Source: Gemmatimonadota bacterium (lineage in GTDB: Bacteria > Gemmatimonadota > Gemmatimonadetes > Longimicrobiales > Gaopeijiaceae). From it: a stretch of 6,264 nt of DNA. This document shows positions 1 through 6,264 of the stretch, piece by piece. A program made the position numbers and the translations under genes. Each line of letters begins with the position of its first letter. The stretch's first letter is position 1. Under the pieces are notes generated by a model. The model had not been told where the DNA came from. It saw only the letters and a program-made list of their open reading frames with translations, and did not search any database. The stretch lies in the NCBI GenBank assembly GCA_007127575.1, contig SKZC01000250.1, positions 1 through 6,264 of the forward strand, in the 5' to 3' direction.

Positions 1-636
1 GACTGGACCCTCTTCTATTGGGGTTGGTGGATCGCCTGGTCTCCCTTCGTGGGGATGTTCATCGCTCGGATCTCCCGGGGCCGGACCATTCGGGAGTTCA
101 TCGCAGGTGTCCTTCTCGTGCCGGCGGCCTTCACCACCTTTTGGCTCACGGTGTTCGGAAACACTGCGCTGGAGCGGGAGCTTCGGGGAGACCTCGGGGT
201 GGGCGGGGCCGCCACTGAGGAGATGCTCTTCGTTCTCCTTCAAGACCTTCCCTTGTCGGCCATCACCTCATTCCTGGGTGTGGCGGTGATCATCGGATTC
301 TTCGTCACCTCCTCCGACTCGGGCTCCTTCGTCATCGACATGCTGGCGTCCGGAGGGAACCCCGATCCGCCCAAGGCACAACGGGTATTCTGGGCGGTGA
401 GCGAGGGTGCGGTGGCGGCAGTGCTCCTCCTGGCCGGGGGGTTGGGGGCGCTTCAGACGGCGGCCATCACCACCGGGCTTCCCTTCGCTGCAGTCTTGGT
501 CCTCATGGCTTGGAGCCTACTGGTGGCTCTCCGACGGGAGGAGGAGGAACGACGTACCACTCGGCGGGTTTTCCCGGCCCGGAAGCGTGAGGAGCGGATG
601 TCGCCGGAGATGGCGGGCGAGCGAGAGGGTTCGTAG
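1..636 (+). CDS. BCCT-family betaine/choline/carnitine transporter, C-terminal part
   Basis: This is the 3' part of a secondary transporter of the betaine/carnitine/choline family, which imports quaternary-ammonium osmolytes with sodium or protons across the inner membrane. The frame is open from base 1, so the start and about the first seven helices lie outside the window; 211 residues are visible. Residues 2-24 carry the family signature of helix 8 (WTLFYWGWWIAWSPFVGMF, then ARISRGR). The WWxxW at residues 9, 10 and 13 matches the tryptophan box that binds the trimethylammonium group in BetP. Helix 9 is near residues 31-55. Helix 10 contains the conserved TSSDSGS motif (residues 103-109). 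Two more helices follow to about residue 178. The roughly 33-residue tail is rich in Arg and Glu; in BetP the charged tail takes part in osmosensing, but here that is inference. The substrate cannot be named from this part. It probably shares a transcript with the next gene, 65 bases downstream. Confidence 0.95.
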   Translation, partial: DWTLFYWGWWIAWSPFVGMFIARISRGRTIREFIAGVLLVPAAFTTFWLTVFGNTALERELRGDLGVGGAATEEMLFVLLQDLPLSAITSFLGVAVIIGFFVTSSDSGSFVIDMLASGGNPDPPKAQRVFWAVSEGAVAAVLLLAGGLGALQTAAITTGLPFAAVLVLMAWSLLVALRREEEERRTTRRVFPARKREERMSPEMAGEREGS

Positions 637-688
637 CCGGCGAGTCCGGGGCGGTTCCGGGTCACAACAGAAGGCAGCGCTCATGGGC

Positions 689-693
689 GGAGG
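689..693 (+). promoter_or_regulatory. Shine-Dalgarno GGAGG for the small + strand gene
   Basis: A perfect GGAGG lies 8 bases before the GTG at 702. It fixes this GTG as the start, in preference to the ATG at 683, which lies in another frame and upstream of this site. I see no convincing promoter or terminator in the 65 bases after the transporter stop, so read-through from the transporter gene is likely. Confidence 0.8.
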
Positions 694-701
694 GAAAGCG
701 G

Positions 702-1133
702 GTGAGCCATTGGAAGAAAAGACTCCATACGTTGATGGGGGAGTTGGAAGGAACTCCTGCGGCAAGGAGCGACCCACGACGGGTGCGGACGTACCTGGTG
801 GACGTGGTGGTTCCGGCCTTTGAGGAGCTCGCCGAAGAGCTCCAGGATCAAGGTCGGGATGTGGAGGTGGAGCACGGTGACCGGAGAGCTTCCCTCCGGG
901 TCCTCCACGAAGGTCAGGAAGAGTTTTTCTTTGAGGTGAAAGTGCATCCCTACAGGAAGCGGGACTTCCTCTTCCCGGCTATCGTGCTCAAGGACCGGGA
1001 GGACATCACCTACCGGGCCGAGGCCCACCTCCGGGATCGTCCCCTCCGCTGCGATGTCACGGAGCTCACCCGGGAGGAGCTTCTAGAACTGGTGGTCCGG
1101 GAGTACGAGCGGCATCTGAAGTGGCATCTGTAA
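702..1133 (+). CDS. Conserved-looking soluble protein of unknown function, downstream of BCCT transporter
   Basis: This encodes a 143-residue protein starting with GTG and ending with TAA. I do not recognise a named domain. It has no signal peptide, no membrane segment and no cysteine-based metal motif, so it should be cytoplasmic. It is highly charged. The predicted layout is alpha-beta: helices near residues 5-18 and 25-50 (containing VVPAFEELAEELQDQGR), then strands near 53-69 (VEVEHGDRRASLRVLHEG) and 71-81 (EEFFFEVKVHP), the segment RDFLFPAIV, another strand (ITYRAEAHLRD), and a C-terminal helix rich in Glu and Leu (TREELLELVVREYERHL). The pattern of a helical start, a small sheet and a closing helix looks like a folded domain, and the frame has normal coding character. 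It resembles small uncharacterised proteins that I loosely associate with BCCT genes in other bacteria, but I cannot confirm this. A role in transporter regulation or osmolyte metabolism is inference only. Confidence 0.85.
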   Translation: MSHWKKRLHTLMGELEGTPAARSDPRRVRTYLVDVVVPAFEELAEELQDQGRDVEVEHGDRRASLRVLHEGQEEFFFEVKVHPYRKRDFLFPAIVLKDREDITYRAEAHLRDRPLRCDVTELTREELLELVVREYERHLKWHL

Positions 1134-1151
1134 CCCCGGTAGAGACCTCCA
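1134..1151. other. 18-base gap between convergent genes
   Basis: Only 18 bases separate the TAA of the + strand gene from the TGA of the - strand yihY-like gene. No GC hairpin followed by a T-run is visible on either strand, so no separate intrinsic terminator fits here. Transcripts from the two sides probably end inside or beyond each other's coding region, or termination is Rho-dependent; that is inference. Confidence 0.6.
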
Positions 1152-2078
1152 TCACTCTTCCTCCTCGCTGATTTCCATGAGCTCCGTCCTCACCTTCACC
1201 GCCCCCGGCGACGGGAGGATGATCTCTCCCCGCCCCCAGGCCCAGGTTCGTGTGAACGCGGCTCCGAAGAGGAGGATGAGTGAGGAGTAGTAGACCCACA
1301 TGAGAAGGGCCACCAGGGATCCGGCCGCCCCGTAGAGGGATGCGGTTCCCGCCTGGGTGAGGTAGAGGGAGATGAGGTACTGCCCCGCCATGAAAAGAAC
1401 TCCGGTGACCACGGCTCCCTGCCAGGCGTCCGGCCAGGGTAGATCCACATCCGGGAGCACCTTGAAGATGAAAGCGAAGAGGACCGTGGCTACGGCCAGG
1501 GACAGCGCCACGTCCAGGCCGGCGGCGGTGGCAGCCGGCACCGGGAGCCACTCCTCCGCGAAGCGAGCCAGGGTGGACAGCGCCATGGAGGTGAGGAAGG
1601 AGACCAGGAGGAGGAACCCGATGATGAGGACCATCCCGAAGGAGACGAGCCGGCTCAGGATGAAGACGACGATGCCACTCCGGCTAGGACGAGGCTTCAC
1701 GTCCCAGAGCTGATTCAGGGCGGCCTGCAACTGGGCGAAGACGGTGGTGGATCCGAAGAGGACGGCGGCGACGCCCACGAGGGTGGGCAGGAGTCCGGCC
1801 TCGTCGATCCGGGCGCGCCGGACCGCCTGCTCCAGGGCCTCGGCGGTGTCCGGGCCGATGAACTGAGCCATTTGAGCGGCGATCTCCCCCTGGACCGCCT
1901 CCTCCCCGAAGACGACGCCGGTCATAGTCACCACGATGATGAGGAGGGGGGCGGCGGAGAAGAGGGTGTAGAAGGCCAGGGCTCCCGCGAGCTGGAAGGC
2001 GTGCTTGGACGACCAGAGGGAGGCGGCCTCCTTCAACGCCACCCACCAACGACTCAGCCAGCTCACCGAAGGCTCCAT
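1152..2078 (-). CDS. yihY: YihY/BrkB-family inner membrane protein
   Basis: This encodes a polytopic inner membrane protein of the YihY/BrkB family (once misassigned as ribonuclease BN), whose biochemical role is not settled. From the ATG at 2078 it has 308 residues, normal for the family. Six hydrophobic segments are seen near residues 30-58, 95-113, 136-170, 182-207, 219-241 and 249-273. Family hallmarks are present in order: LAGALAFYTLFSAAPLLI (30-47), a short helical loop before TLVGVAAVLFGSTTVFAQLQ and ALNQLWDV (99-127), the PDAWQGAVVTGVLF block (216-229), and YGAAGSLVALLMWVYYSSLI (249-268) followed by LLFGAAFTRTWA. The C-terminus is short and ends in an acidic EISEEEE. The open frame extends upstream into the TamB gene, but that extension is Ser/Pro/Arg-rich antisense-like sequence without family similarity, so I reject longer starts. 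It lies 49 bases after the tamB-like stop on the same strand and is probably co-transcribed with it. Confidence 0.93.
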   Translation of the reverse strand: MEPSVSWLSRWWVALKEAASLWSSKHAFQLAGALAFYTLFSAAPLLIIVVTMTGVVFGEEAVQGEIAAQMAQFIGPDTAEALEQAVRRARIDEAGLLPTLVGVAAVLFGSTTVFAQLQAALNQLWDVKPRPSRSGIVVFILSRLVSFGMVLIIGFLLLVSFLTSMALSTLARFAEEWLPVPAATAAGLDVALSLAVATVLFAFIFKVLPDVDLPWPDAWQGAVVTGVLFMAGQYLISLYLTQAGTASLYGAAGSLVALLMWVYYSSLILLFGAAFTRTWAWGRGEIILPSPGAVKVRTELMEISEEEE

Positions 2079-2083
2079 TCCCT
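2064..2083 (-). promoter_or_regulatory. Start region of the yihY-like gene, two candidate starts
   Basis: The ATG at 2078 has AGGGA (2083-2079) directly against it, too close for a normal Shine-Dalgarno. A GTG four codons later (2066-2064) has GGAG (2076-2073) six bases upstream, a good spacing. The true start may therefore be this GTG, giving a 304-residue protein. Either choice leaves all six membrane segments intact. A GAGGGG at 2105-2100 is 21 bases from the ATG, too far to serve it. Confidence 0.45.
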
Positions 2084-2127
2084 GGGGAGAGTCTGCGGAC
2101 CCCTCGGGCGAGATCCCACCGGAGGGT

Positions 2128-5100
2128 TCACCACTCTCGAGAGAAGAGAAAGTCCGCTCCAAGCTCGCGCCCCCGCTCGGTTCGGAAGATCCACCGATCG
2201 GTGAGCTCGTAGCGCAGTCGGAACACCGAGGCTTCCTCGTCGAAGAGTCCCATCCCGTAGGAGAGGAAAAGCCGGGGCGTGAAGTAAGTTCCCACCACCA
2301 GCGCCGCGTCGGCGATGCTTTCCCCTCGGTCGATACGAGCTTCGGCCAACCCCAGCGAGGGTCCGATCCGGCCCAGAAGGGCCGAGCCTCCGGCGAGCCC
2401 CATGGAGGTGGCCACCTGTCCCATGAGGTCCCCGTCCCGCTCTCCGGCACCTCGGACCGGTCGACCGATGAGAAGGTACGCCATGGCATCCGCTTGAGGC
2501 ATGGGGGGGTCAGAGAAGACCGTGATCTCCGGCTCCTGAGCCGTGCCCCGCACCTCCATCCCGGCCAGGACATCCCGAGTGGTCCGGGTCACCCGAACGT
2601 CCAGGCCCGGGTCCTCCAGGGGGCGATCCGAGTAGATGAGGCGCCCCCGCTCGATGGTGAGGCGTTGGCGAGCGGCCACGTACTCCCCGTCAAGCAGACT
2701 GATCTCTCCCTGCCCGGTGGTGAGACGACCGGGTTCCTCCACCAGGGTGACCGCTCCCGACACCCGGCCTGTGACTCCGAAGCCGTCGAAGTGGACCGAG
2801 TCCCCCATGATCACCCTGAGCCGGGCACGGAGATAGGGGGCCACGGCGGGGCCGGCTCGGTCCTCCACCTCCTCTCCCACCACCATGACATCCGGGGAGG
2901 TGGTGGTCATCCCTTCCATGTCCCCTGGAGTGATGGAGGCCCTGGGGATGGTCACTGACCCGTTCACCGTCACACCTTCTGATCCCGCCAGGAGCTGGAG
3001 TGCAGGCGAGACCTCCACCCGGGCCAGGCTGTTGTCCGCCACCCGAAAATCGTTCCCGATGGCCTGAAGGAAGACCGTTCCGGGACGGTCGGGCCGGGGA
3101 AGGCGTGCGAGGCCGCTGAGCTCCACCCGCCCTTCGCCGGAGCGGGCGCCCCCTTCCAGAGTCCACTCCTGGCCGCCGGCGTCTCTCGCGGCGAGGCTCA
3201 CCTCCTCCACGCTCACACCCAGCCCCGGGACTTCCAGCGCCGCATCCGCCAGAGAGAGTTCGCCGCTCAGGTGGGGAGCCTCCGTCGTACCGTCCAGAAG
3301 GATCCCCGCACGCAGCACTCCGCTGGTGTTCCATAGCTCCTCGGAGAGGGCGGCGAGGAGGCCCCGGTCGTGGAGCTCCGCATTGAAGTGACCCGAGAGG
3401 GGGCCGGCCCGGTCCCGGAGGAAGGAGGACGCCTCCCAAGCTCCGTCTACCCCGCTTCCATCGGTGAAGAGAAGCTCCCCGACCCCGGTGAGCCGGCCGT
3501 CGGAATCCAGCTCCACCGAAAGATGCGACCTCTCCACCTCCCGTACCTCTTCGGCGCCTGTGGCCATCCGGTACTGGAGCCGTCCCTCCTCCATGGCCGC
3601 GTCCACTTTCCCCGAAAGGCTCCCTTCTGCGTCCAGGCGTACCACTGCGGTGGCGGAGGTCACTCCGTTCACCTGAAGGTCGTCCGGAAGGTGCTCGGCG
3701 AATCGGTCCAAGGAGAGAGCGTGAAGGTGGAAGTCGGCGTCACCTCCCGCGTCCTCCTCCCAGCGACCGGAGAGGCAGGCTGCGGCCGGATCGCTCTCCA
3801 GGCACAGGCGGTCGAGGACGGCGTCACTGCGGCTGACGGTGAGTTCGGCTCCCTCCTGCAGCCCCCACCGTCCTGCGACGGTGTGGTTCAGCTCCAGCCG
3901 GGTCACCTCGCCGCCCCACCGAGGAAGGTCTTCCTCCCGTTCCGTAGATCCTACGGAAGCCTCTGATGCCGGAGGGAGGACCAGGGCTCCTGCCAGGGCC
4001 AATCCTATGCTCTCGCCCTCCCCGCTGGTGGCGTCGACCTCCAGCGCGTGGTTCGACATCCGGCCCTCTCCTCGCACGCGAGCCGTTACGGACGGACCTC
4101 CTCCTCCGGCCCCCACCAGACCCACTTGCACCCGGGAGACGGTCCGGTCCGCCAGATCCACGTCCAGCGACGCCTCCAGCGAGTCGAGAGCGAGCCCGGG
4201 AAGCTCGAGTCCGTCGGCTGTCAGCTCCGCCCAGGTCCGAGGTCGGAGTCGGGGGCCCTGCACGCCCCCGGAGCCACTGGCCGTTCCGGCCAGAGCCGCT
4301 CCGACGGCCAGGTTCGGGGCGTCCAGCTCCCAGGCCACGTCCCACTCCTCCGCCAGCCGGCCTTGAGCCTGGAAGAGGTTGCTTCCGGACCTGACCTGCA
4401 GGGCCTCCACGCTCACGGTGTCTCCGGCGGTGCCCCCTTCCGCCTGGAGCTCCACCCGGCGGTCAGCGTGTTCGTAGCTGAAGCGAGGGATGGTCAGCTC
4501 CGTCACCAGGTGTCCCTCGTGCAGGGTGCCGCTGCCGGAGAGGCTCCCGAACACGCGGCCGGGAAAAGGCGCGCCCAGGGGATCCAGGAGCCCTTCTTCC
4601 ACCTCCAGATTCCCCTCCCACTCCAGGACGGGACTCCAGGCCACGCGACCGTCCACGGCGGCCAGGAGGCCCTCTCCGGTGATGTGGAGGAGATCGAGCT
4701 GGAAGGCCTGCTCCGTCCCCTCTCCCTCCAGGAGCAGATGCAGCTCGGGGGGGGCGTCGACCTCCAGGGCCAGATCCGCCCAGGTACCGTACCCCGACGG
4801 GCCCCCCTCCACAGTCAACGTCCCGGACCGGCTCTTCAGGCTCGGTCCGTCCCCGCTTCCCGGCCACTCCAGTCCGTCCCATTCCGCCTCCACCTGGAAT
4901 CGGGGTTCCGGCTCCGAGAGGTCCACGGCGCCCCGGGCTCGAGCCAGCCCTCCGGGGGCCGGACGGAGGAGGAGCTCGTTGACCGTCCCCCGACGGGCGT
5001 CCAGGTCGCCGGCGAACCGGAGGTCCGCTTCGACGGTGGGGAGGTCCTCTTCCCAGGTGGCGAGCCAACCGCGCATCGCCGCCTCGCCATCGAAGGACCC

Positions 5101-6264
5101 TCTATCCCCGGATGCCCCCAGGGAAAAGGCGACCTCATGCTCCGGGAGATCGTCCCCCAGTCGGGCCAGGATGAAGGGGGGCGCCTCCAGTCGGGCCTGC
5201 CAATTCAGCTCCGCCGTGGGGTCTGCCAGGCTCGCTTGGAGATGGGCGGCCACGGGCGCGTCCAGATGGTTTTCCAGGTCAATCCGCTCCAGGGTCCCCG
5301 AGGCCTGGACTCGGCCGGACAGGGGCGGAGTGTCCGGGAGCGCCACGGACCAATCCAGGGCGAGCTCCCCCCATCCCCTGTCCGCCCAACGAAAGGCCCC
5401 GGCCCCGTCCGCCGTCACCGTGGCGGCGGTAAGCTCGCCGAGAGTCTCGAGGCGCTGGAGCTGGACGGTGCCGTCCTCCGTCCTGCCCTCCACGGCGCCA
5501 GAGAGTCGACCCACCTCCTCCCCGCCGGACTGAAAGGAAAGGCGGAAGTCGGCGTCGGCAGCCGACCCGGAGCCTTCCCCGTTCAACGATGCCCACTCCA
5601 GTGGACCATCCGGAAGGAAGGGGTCCAGGTCTGCCCGTTCCGTGTGGAACCGGCCCCGCCACTCCGGAGGCCCCGGCAGACCTGAGACCTCCGCCTCCAA
5701 CTCCGCTCCGGATGGGGCCGTGTGAGTGTACTGCAGGTGGAGGTTCGAGACCCGTCCCGCCAAGGTCCCCCCGCCCTCCAGCTCGGGGACGTCGGGAAAC
5801 GAGCCGTGCCAGTCGAAGCTCAAGTCCACCGGGTAGCCGTCTCGGGTCTCCACCATTCCTTGGACCTGGAGGTCGAACATCTCGTGGCCCACCTCCAGAC
5901 GTCTCAGCACGATATCGGCGTCGCGAGCCTCCAGCGATCCGAGGATCTCCGAAACATGCAGGAGTTGTTCGTCGGACCGCCGCACGACGAGGTTTCGGAC
6001 CTCGAATCCGTGCAGATCCACTGCCACAGGAAGCGAAAAGTCCGGAAGCTCCGTGGGTGCGTCCCCGAGGCCATCCTCCGCTGCGGCCCCGAGCGTCAGG
6101 GTGGGGTCCTCCACCTCGAGGGCCTCTACCGCCAACGTACCGGGCCGTTGCAAAGTGTCTTTACCAACAGTCGGATTAGTAACAGGTGTGCACACATCTG
6201 GTGGCTGCGGCAGGCTAACTGTCTCCGACGGTACCGCGGGCACCGGGACGACCGCCGCGAAAGC
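2128..6264 (-). CDS. tamB: TamB/DUF490-family envelope-spanning protein, 5' end outside window
   Basis: This is a very large TamB-family (AsmA-like) protein, anchored in the inner membrane and spanning the periplasm as a long beta-taco groove. Family members are linked to phospholipid transport to the outer membrane and, with TamA, to outer membrane protein assembly. 1378 residues are visible, already longer than E. coli TamB (1259), and the frame is open at the right edge, so the N-terminal signal anchor is not seen. Most of the protein is repeated amphipathic beta-strand sequence, Gly/Asp/Glu-rich. An early block (LPVAVDLHGFEVRNLVV, then PVDLSFDW) fits the N-terminal TamB repeats. Two of only three cysteines, at 3804-3802 and 3777-3775, form a C-x8-C followed by LSGRW, a probable disulfide. 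The C-terminal DUF490 domain is clear: GSVTIPRASITPG (about 2970-2930), FSDPPMPQADAMAYLLIGRPV (about 2519-2455), GTYFTPRLFLSYGMGLF (2292-2242) and a final LRYELTDRW...GADFLFSREW ending in TGA. A GTG at 6243 could be read as a start, but it has no good ribosome site and the frame continues upstream. No TamA/BamA gene is in the window. Confidence 0.93.
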   Translation of the reverse strand, partial: AFAAVVPVPAVPSETVSLPQPPDVCTPVTNPTVGKDTLQRPGTLAVEALEVEDPTLTLGAAAEDGLGDAPTELPDFSLPVAVDLHGFEVRNLVVRRSDEQLLHVSEILGSLEARDADIVLRRLEVGHEMFDLQVQGMVETRDGYPVDLSFDWHGSFPDVPELEGGGTLAGRVSNLHLQYTHTAPSGAELEAEVSGLPGPPEWRGRFHTERADLDPFLPDGPLEWASLNGEGSGSAADADFRLSFQSGGEEVGRLSGAVEGRTEDGTVQLQRLETLGELTAATVTADGAGAFRWADRGWGELALDWSVALPDTPPLSGRVQASGTLERIDLENHLDAPVAAHLQASLADPTAELNWQARLEAPPFILARLGDDLPEHEVAFSLGASGDRGSFDGEAAMRGWLATWEEDLPTVEADLRFAGDLDARRGTVNELLLRPAPGGLARARGAVDLSEPEPRFQVEAEWDGLEWPGSGDGPSLKSRSGTLTVEGGPSGYGTWADLALEVDAPPELHLLLEGEGTEQAFQLDLLHITGEGLLAAVDGRVAWSPVLEWEGNLEVEEGLLDPLGAPFPGRVFGSLSGSGTLHEGHLVTELTIPRFSYEHADRRVELQAEGGTAGDTVSVEALQVRSGSNLFQAQGRLAEEWDVAWELDAPNLAVGAALAGTASGSGGVQGPRLRPRTWAELTADGLELPGLALDSLEASLDVDLADRTVSRVQVGLVGAGGGGPSVTARVRGEGRMSNHALEVDATSGEGESIGLALAGALVLPPASEASVGSTEREEDLPRWGGEVTRLELNHTVAGRWGLQEGAELTVSRSDAVLDRLCLESDPAAACLSGRWEEDAGGDADFHLHALSLDRFAEHLPDDLQVNGVTSATAVVRLDAEGSLSGKVDAAMEEGRLQYRMATGAEEVREVERSHLSVELDSDGRLTGVGELLFTDGSGVDGAWEASSFLRDRAGPLSGHFNAELHDRGLLAALSEELWNTSGVLRAGILLDGTTEAPHLSGELSLADAALEVPGLGVSVEEVSLAARDAGGQEWTLEGGARSGEGRVELSGLARLPRPDRPGTVFLQAIGNDFRVADNSLARVEVSPALQLLAGSEGVTVNGSVTIPRASITPGDMEGMTTTSPDVMVVGEEVEDRAGPAVAPYLRARLRVIMGDSVHFDGFGVTGRVSGAVTLVEEPGRLTTGQGEISLLDGEYVAARQRLTIERGRLIYSDRPLEDPGLDVRVTRTTRDVLAGMEVRGTAQEPEITVFSDPPMPQADAMAYLLIGRPVRGAGERDGDLMGQVATSMGLAGGSALLGRIGPSLGLAEARIDRGESIADAALVVGTYFTPRLFLSYGMGLFDEEASVFRLRYELTDRWIFRTERGRELGADFLFSREW
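6150..6264 (-). other. Atypical N-terminal stretch of the TamB frame
   Basis: From about 6150 to the window edge the TamB frame remains open, but its character changes. The bases 6151-6210 are about 50% G+C by my count, against roughly two thirds in the rest. The encoded peptide (AFAAVVPVPAVPSETVSLPQ and onward through DVCTPVTNPTVGKDTLQR) is rich in Pro, Thr and Val and lacks the amphipathic beta pattern that begins right after it at TLAVEALEVEDPTLTL. It may be a linker, a different gene start, or an assembly junction at a contig end. Confidence 0.4.

Noticed and set aside
637..701. Repeated CCGG motifs that could form small hairpins between the transporter and the small gene
   Set aside because: The stems are only four base pairs and no T-run follows, so a terminator or attenuator is not supported.
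1111..1130. 8-base direct repeat GGCATCTG at 1111-1118 and 1123-1130
   Set aside because: It lies within the last codons of the small gene (HLKWHL) and is short enough to be chance or a tiny slippage; there is no third copy.
2134..2143. Perfect 10-base palindrome CTCTCGAGAG near the end of tamB
   Set aside because: It lies in codons for the conserved C-terminus, has no loop and no T-run, so it is neither a terminator nor a supported operator.
2079..2573. N-terminal extension of the YihY frame to an ATG at 2573
   Set aside because: The extra 165 codons overlap the conserved DUF490 C-terminus in another frame and encode Ser/Pro/Arg-rich sequence unlike any YihY N-terminus.
2005..2958. A 317-codon open frame on the + strand across the YihY start and the TamB end
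   Set aside because: It covers two recognised - strand genes and their junction, and its product is low-complexity Gly/His/Arg-rich sequence typical of a shadow frame.
4048..5685. A 545-codon open frame on the + strand inside the TamB gene
   Set aside because: It is antisense to a well-supported gene, its product is rich in Gly, Pro, Arg, Gln and His with no domain pattern, and long antisense frames are common in GC-rich coding DNA.

Overview
The window is GC-rich (roughly two thirds G+C) and densely coding. It looks like chromosomal DNA of a Gram-negative, diderm bacterium: the largest gene encodes a TamB-family envelope protein, which only makes sense with an outer membrane. The GC content, the acidic proteins, the TamB-YihY pairing and a betaine-type transporter would suit a marine or halotolerant member of Gemmatimonadota or a similar group. 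That assignment is inference and no marker gene is present to test it.

Layout: two gene pairs converge. On the + strand are the C-terminal 211 residues of a BCCT osmolyte transporter (1-636, start outside the window) and a 143-residue soluble protein of unknown function (702-1133) with a clear Shine-Dalgarno and a GTG start. On the - strand, reading from the right edge, are a very long TamB/DUF490 protein (6264-2128, 5' end outside the window) and, 49 bases downstream, a six-helix YihY/BrkB-family inner membrane protein (2078-1152). The two convergent stop codons are separated by only 18 bases. There are no RNA genes, mobile elements, CRISPR arrays or intergenic stretches over 300 bases.

How the genes may work together: the - strand pair is probably one transcription unit for envelope biogenesis. 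TamB-like proteins form a long hydrophobic groove across the periplasm and are tied to phospholipid transport and outer membrane assembly. A co-transcribed multi-pass YihY protein is a candidate inner membrane partner. The + strand pair is probably an osmoadaptation unit, in which the small protein may serve or regulate the transporter.

The points most worth a second look are the TamB-YihY linkage, the small protein behind the BCCT gene, and a shift in composition and sequence character in the last ~115 bases, where the TamB reading frame stays open but no longer looks like TamB. No clearly new system is visible; most of the window is recognisable household and envelope biology.
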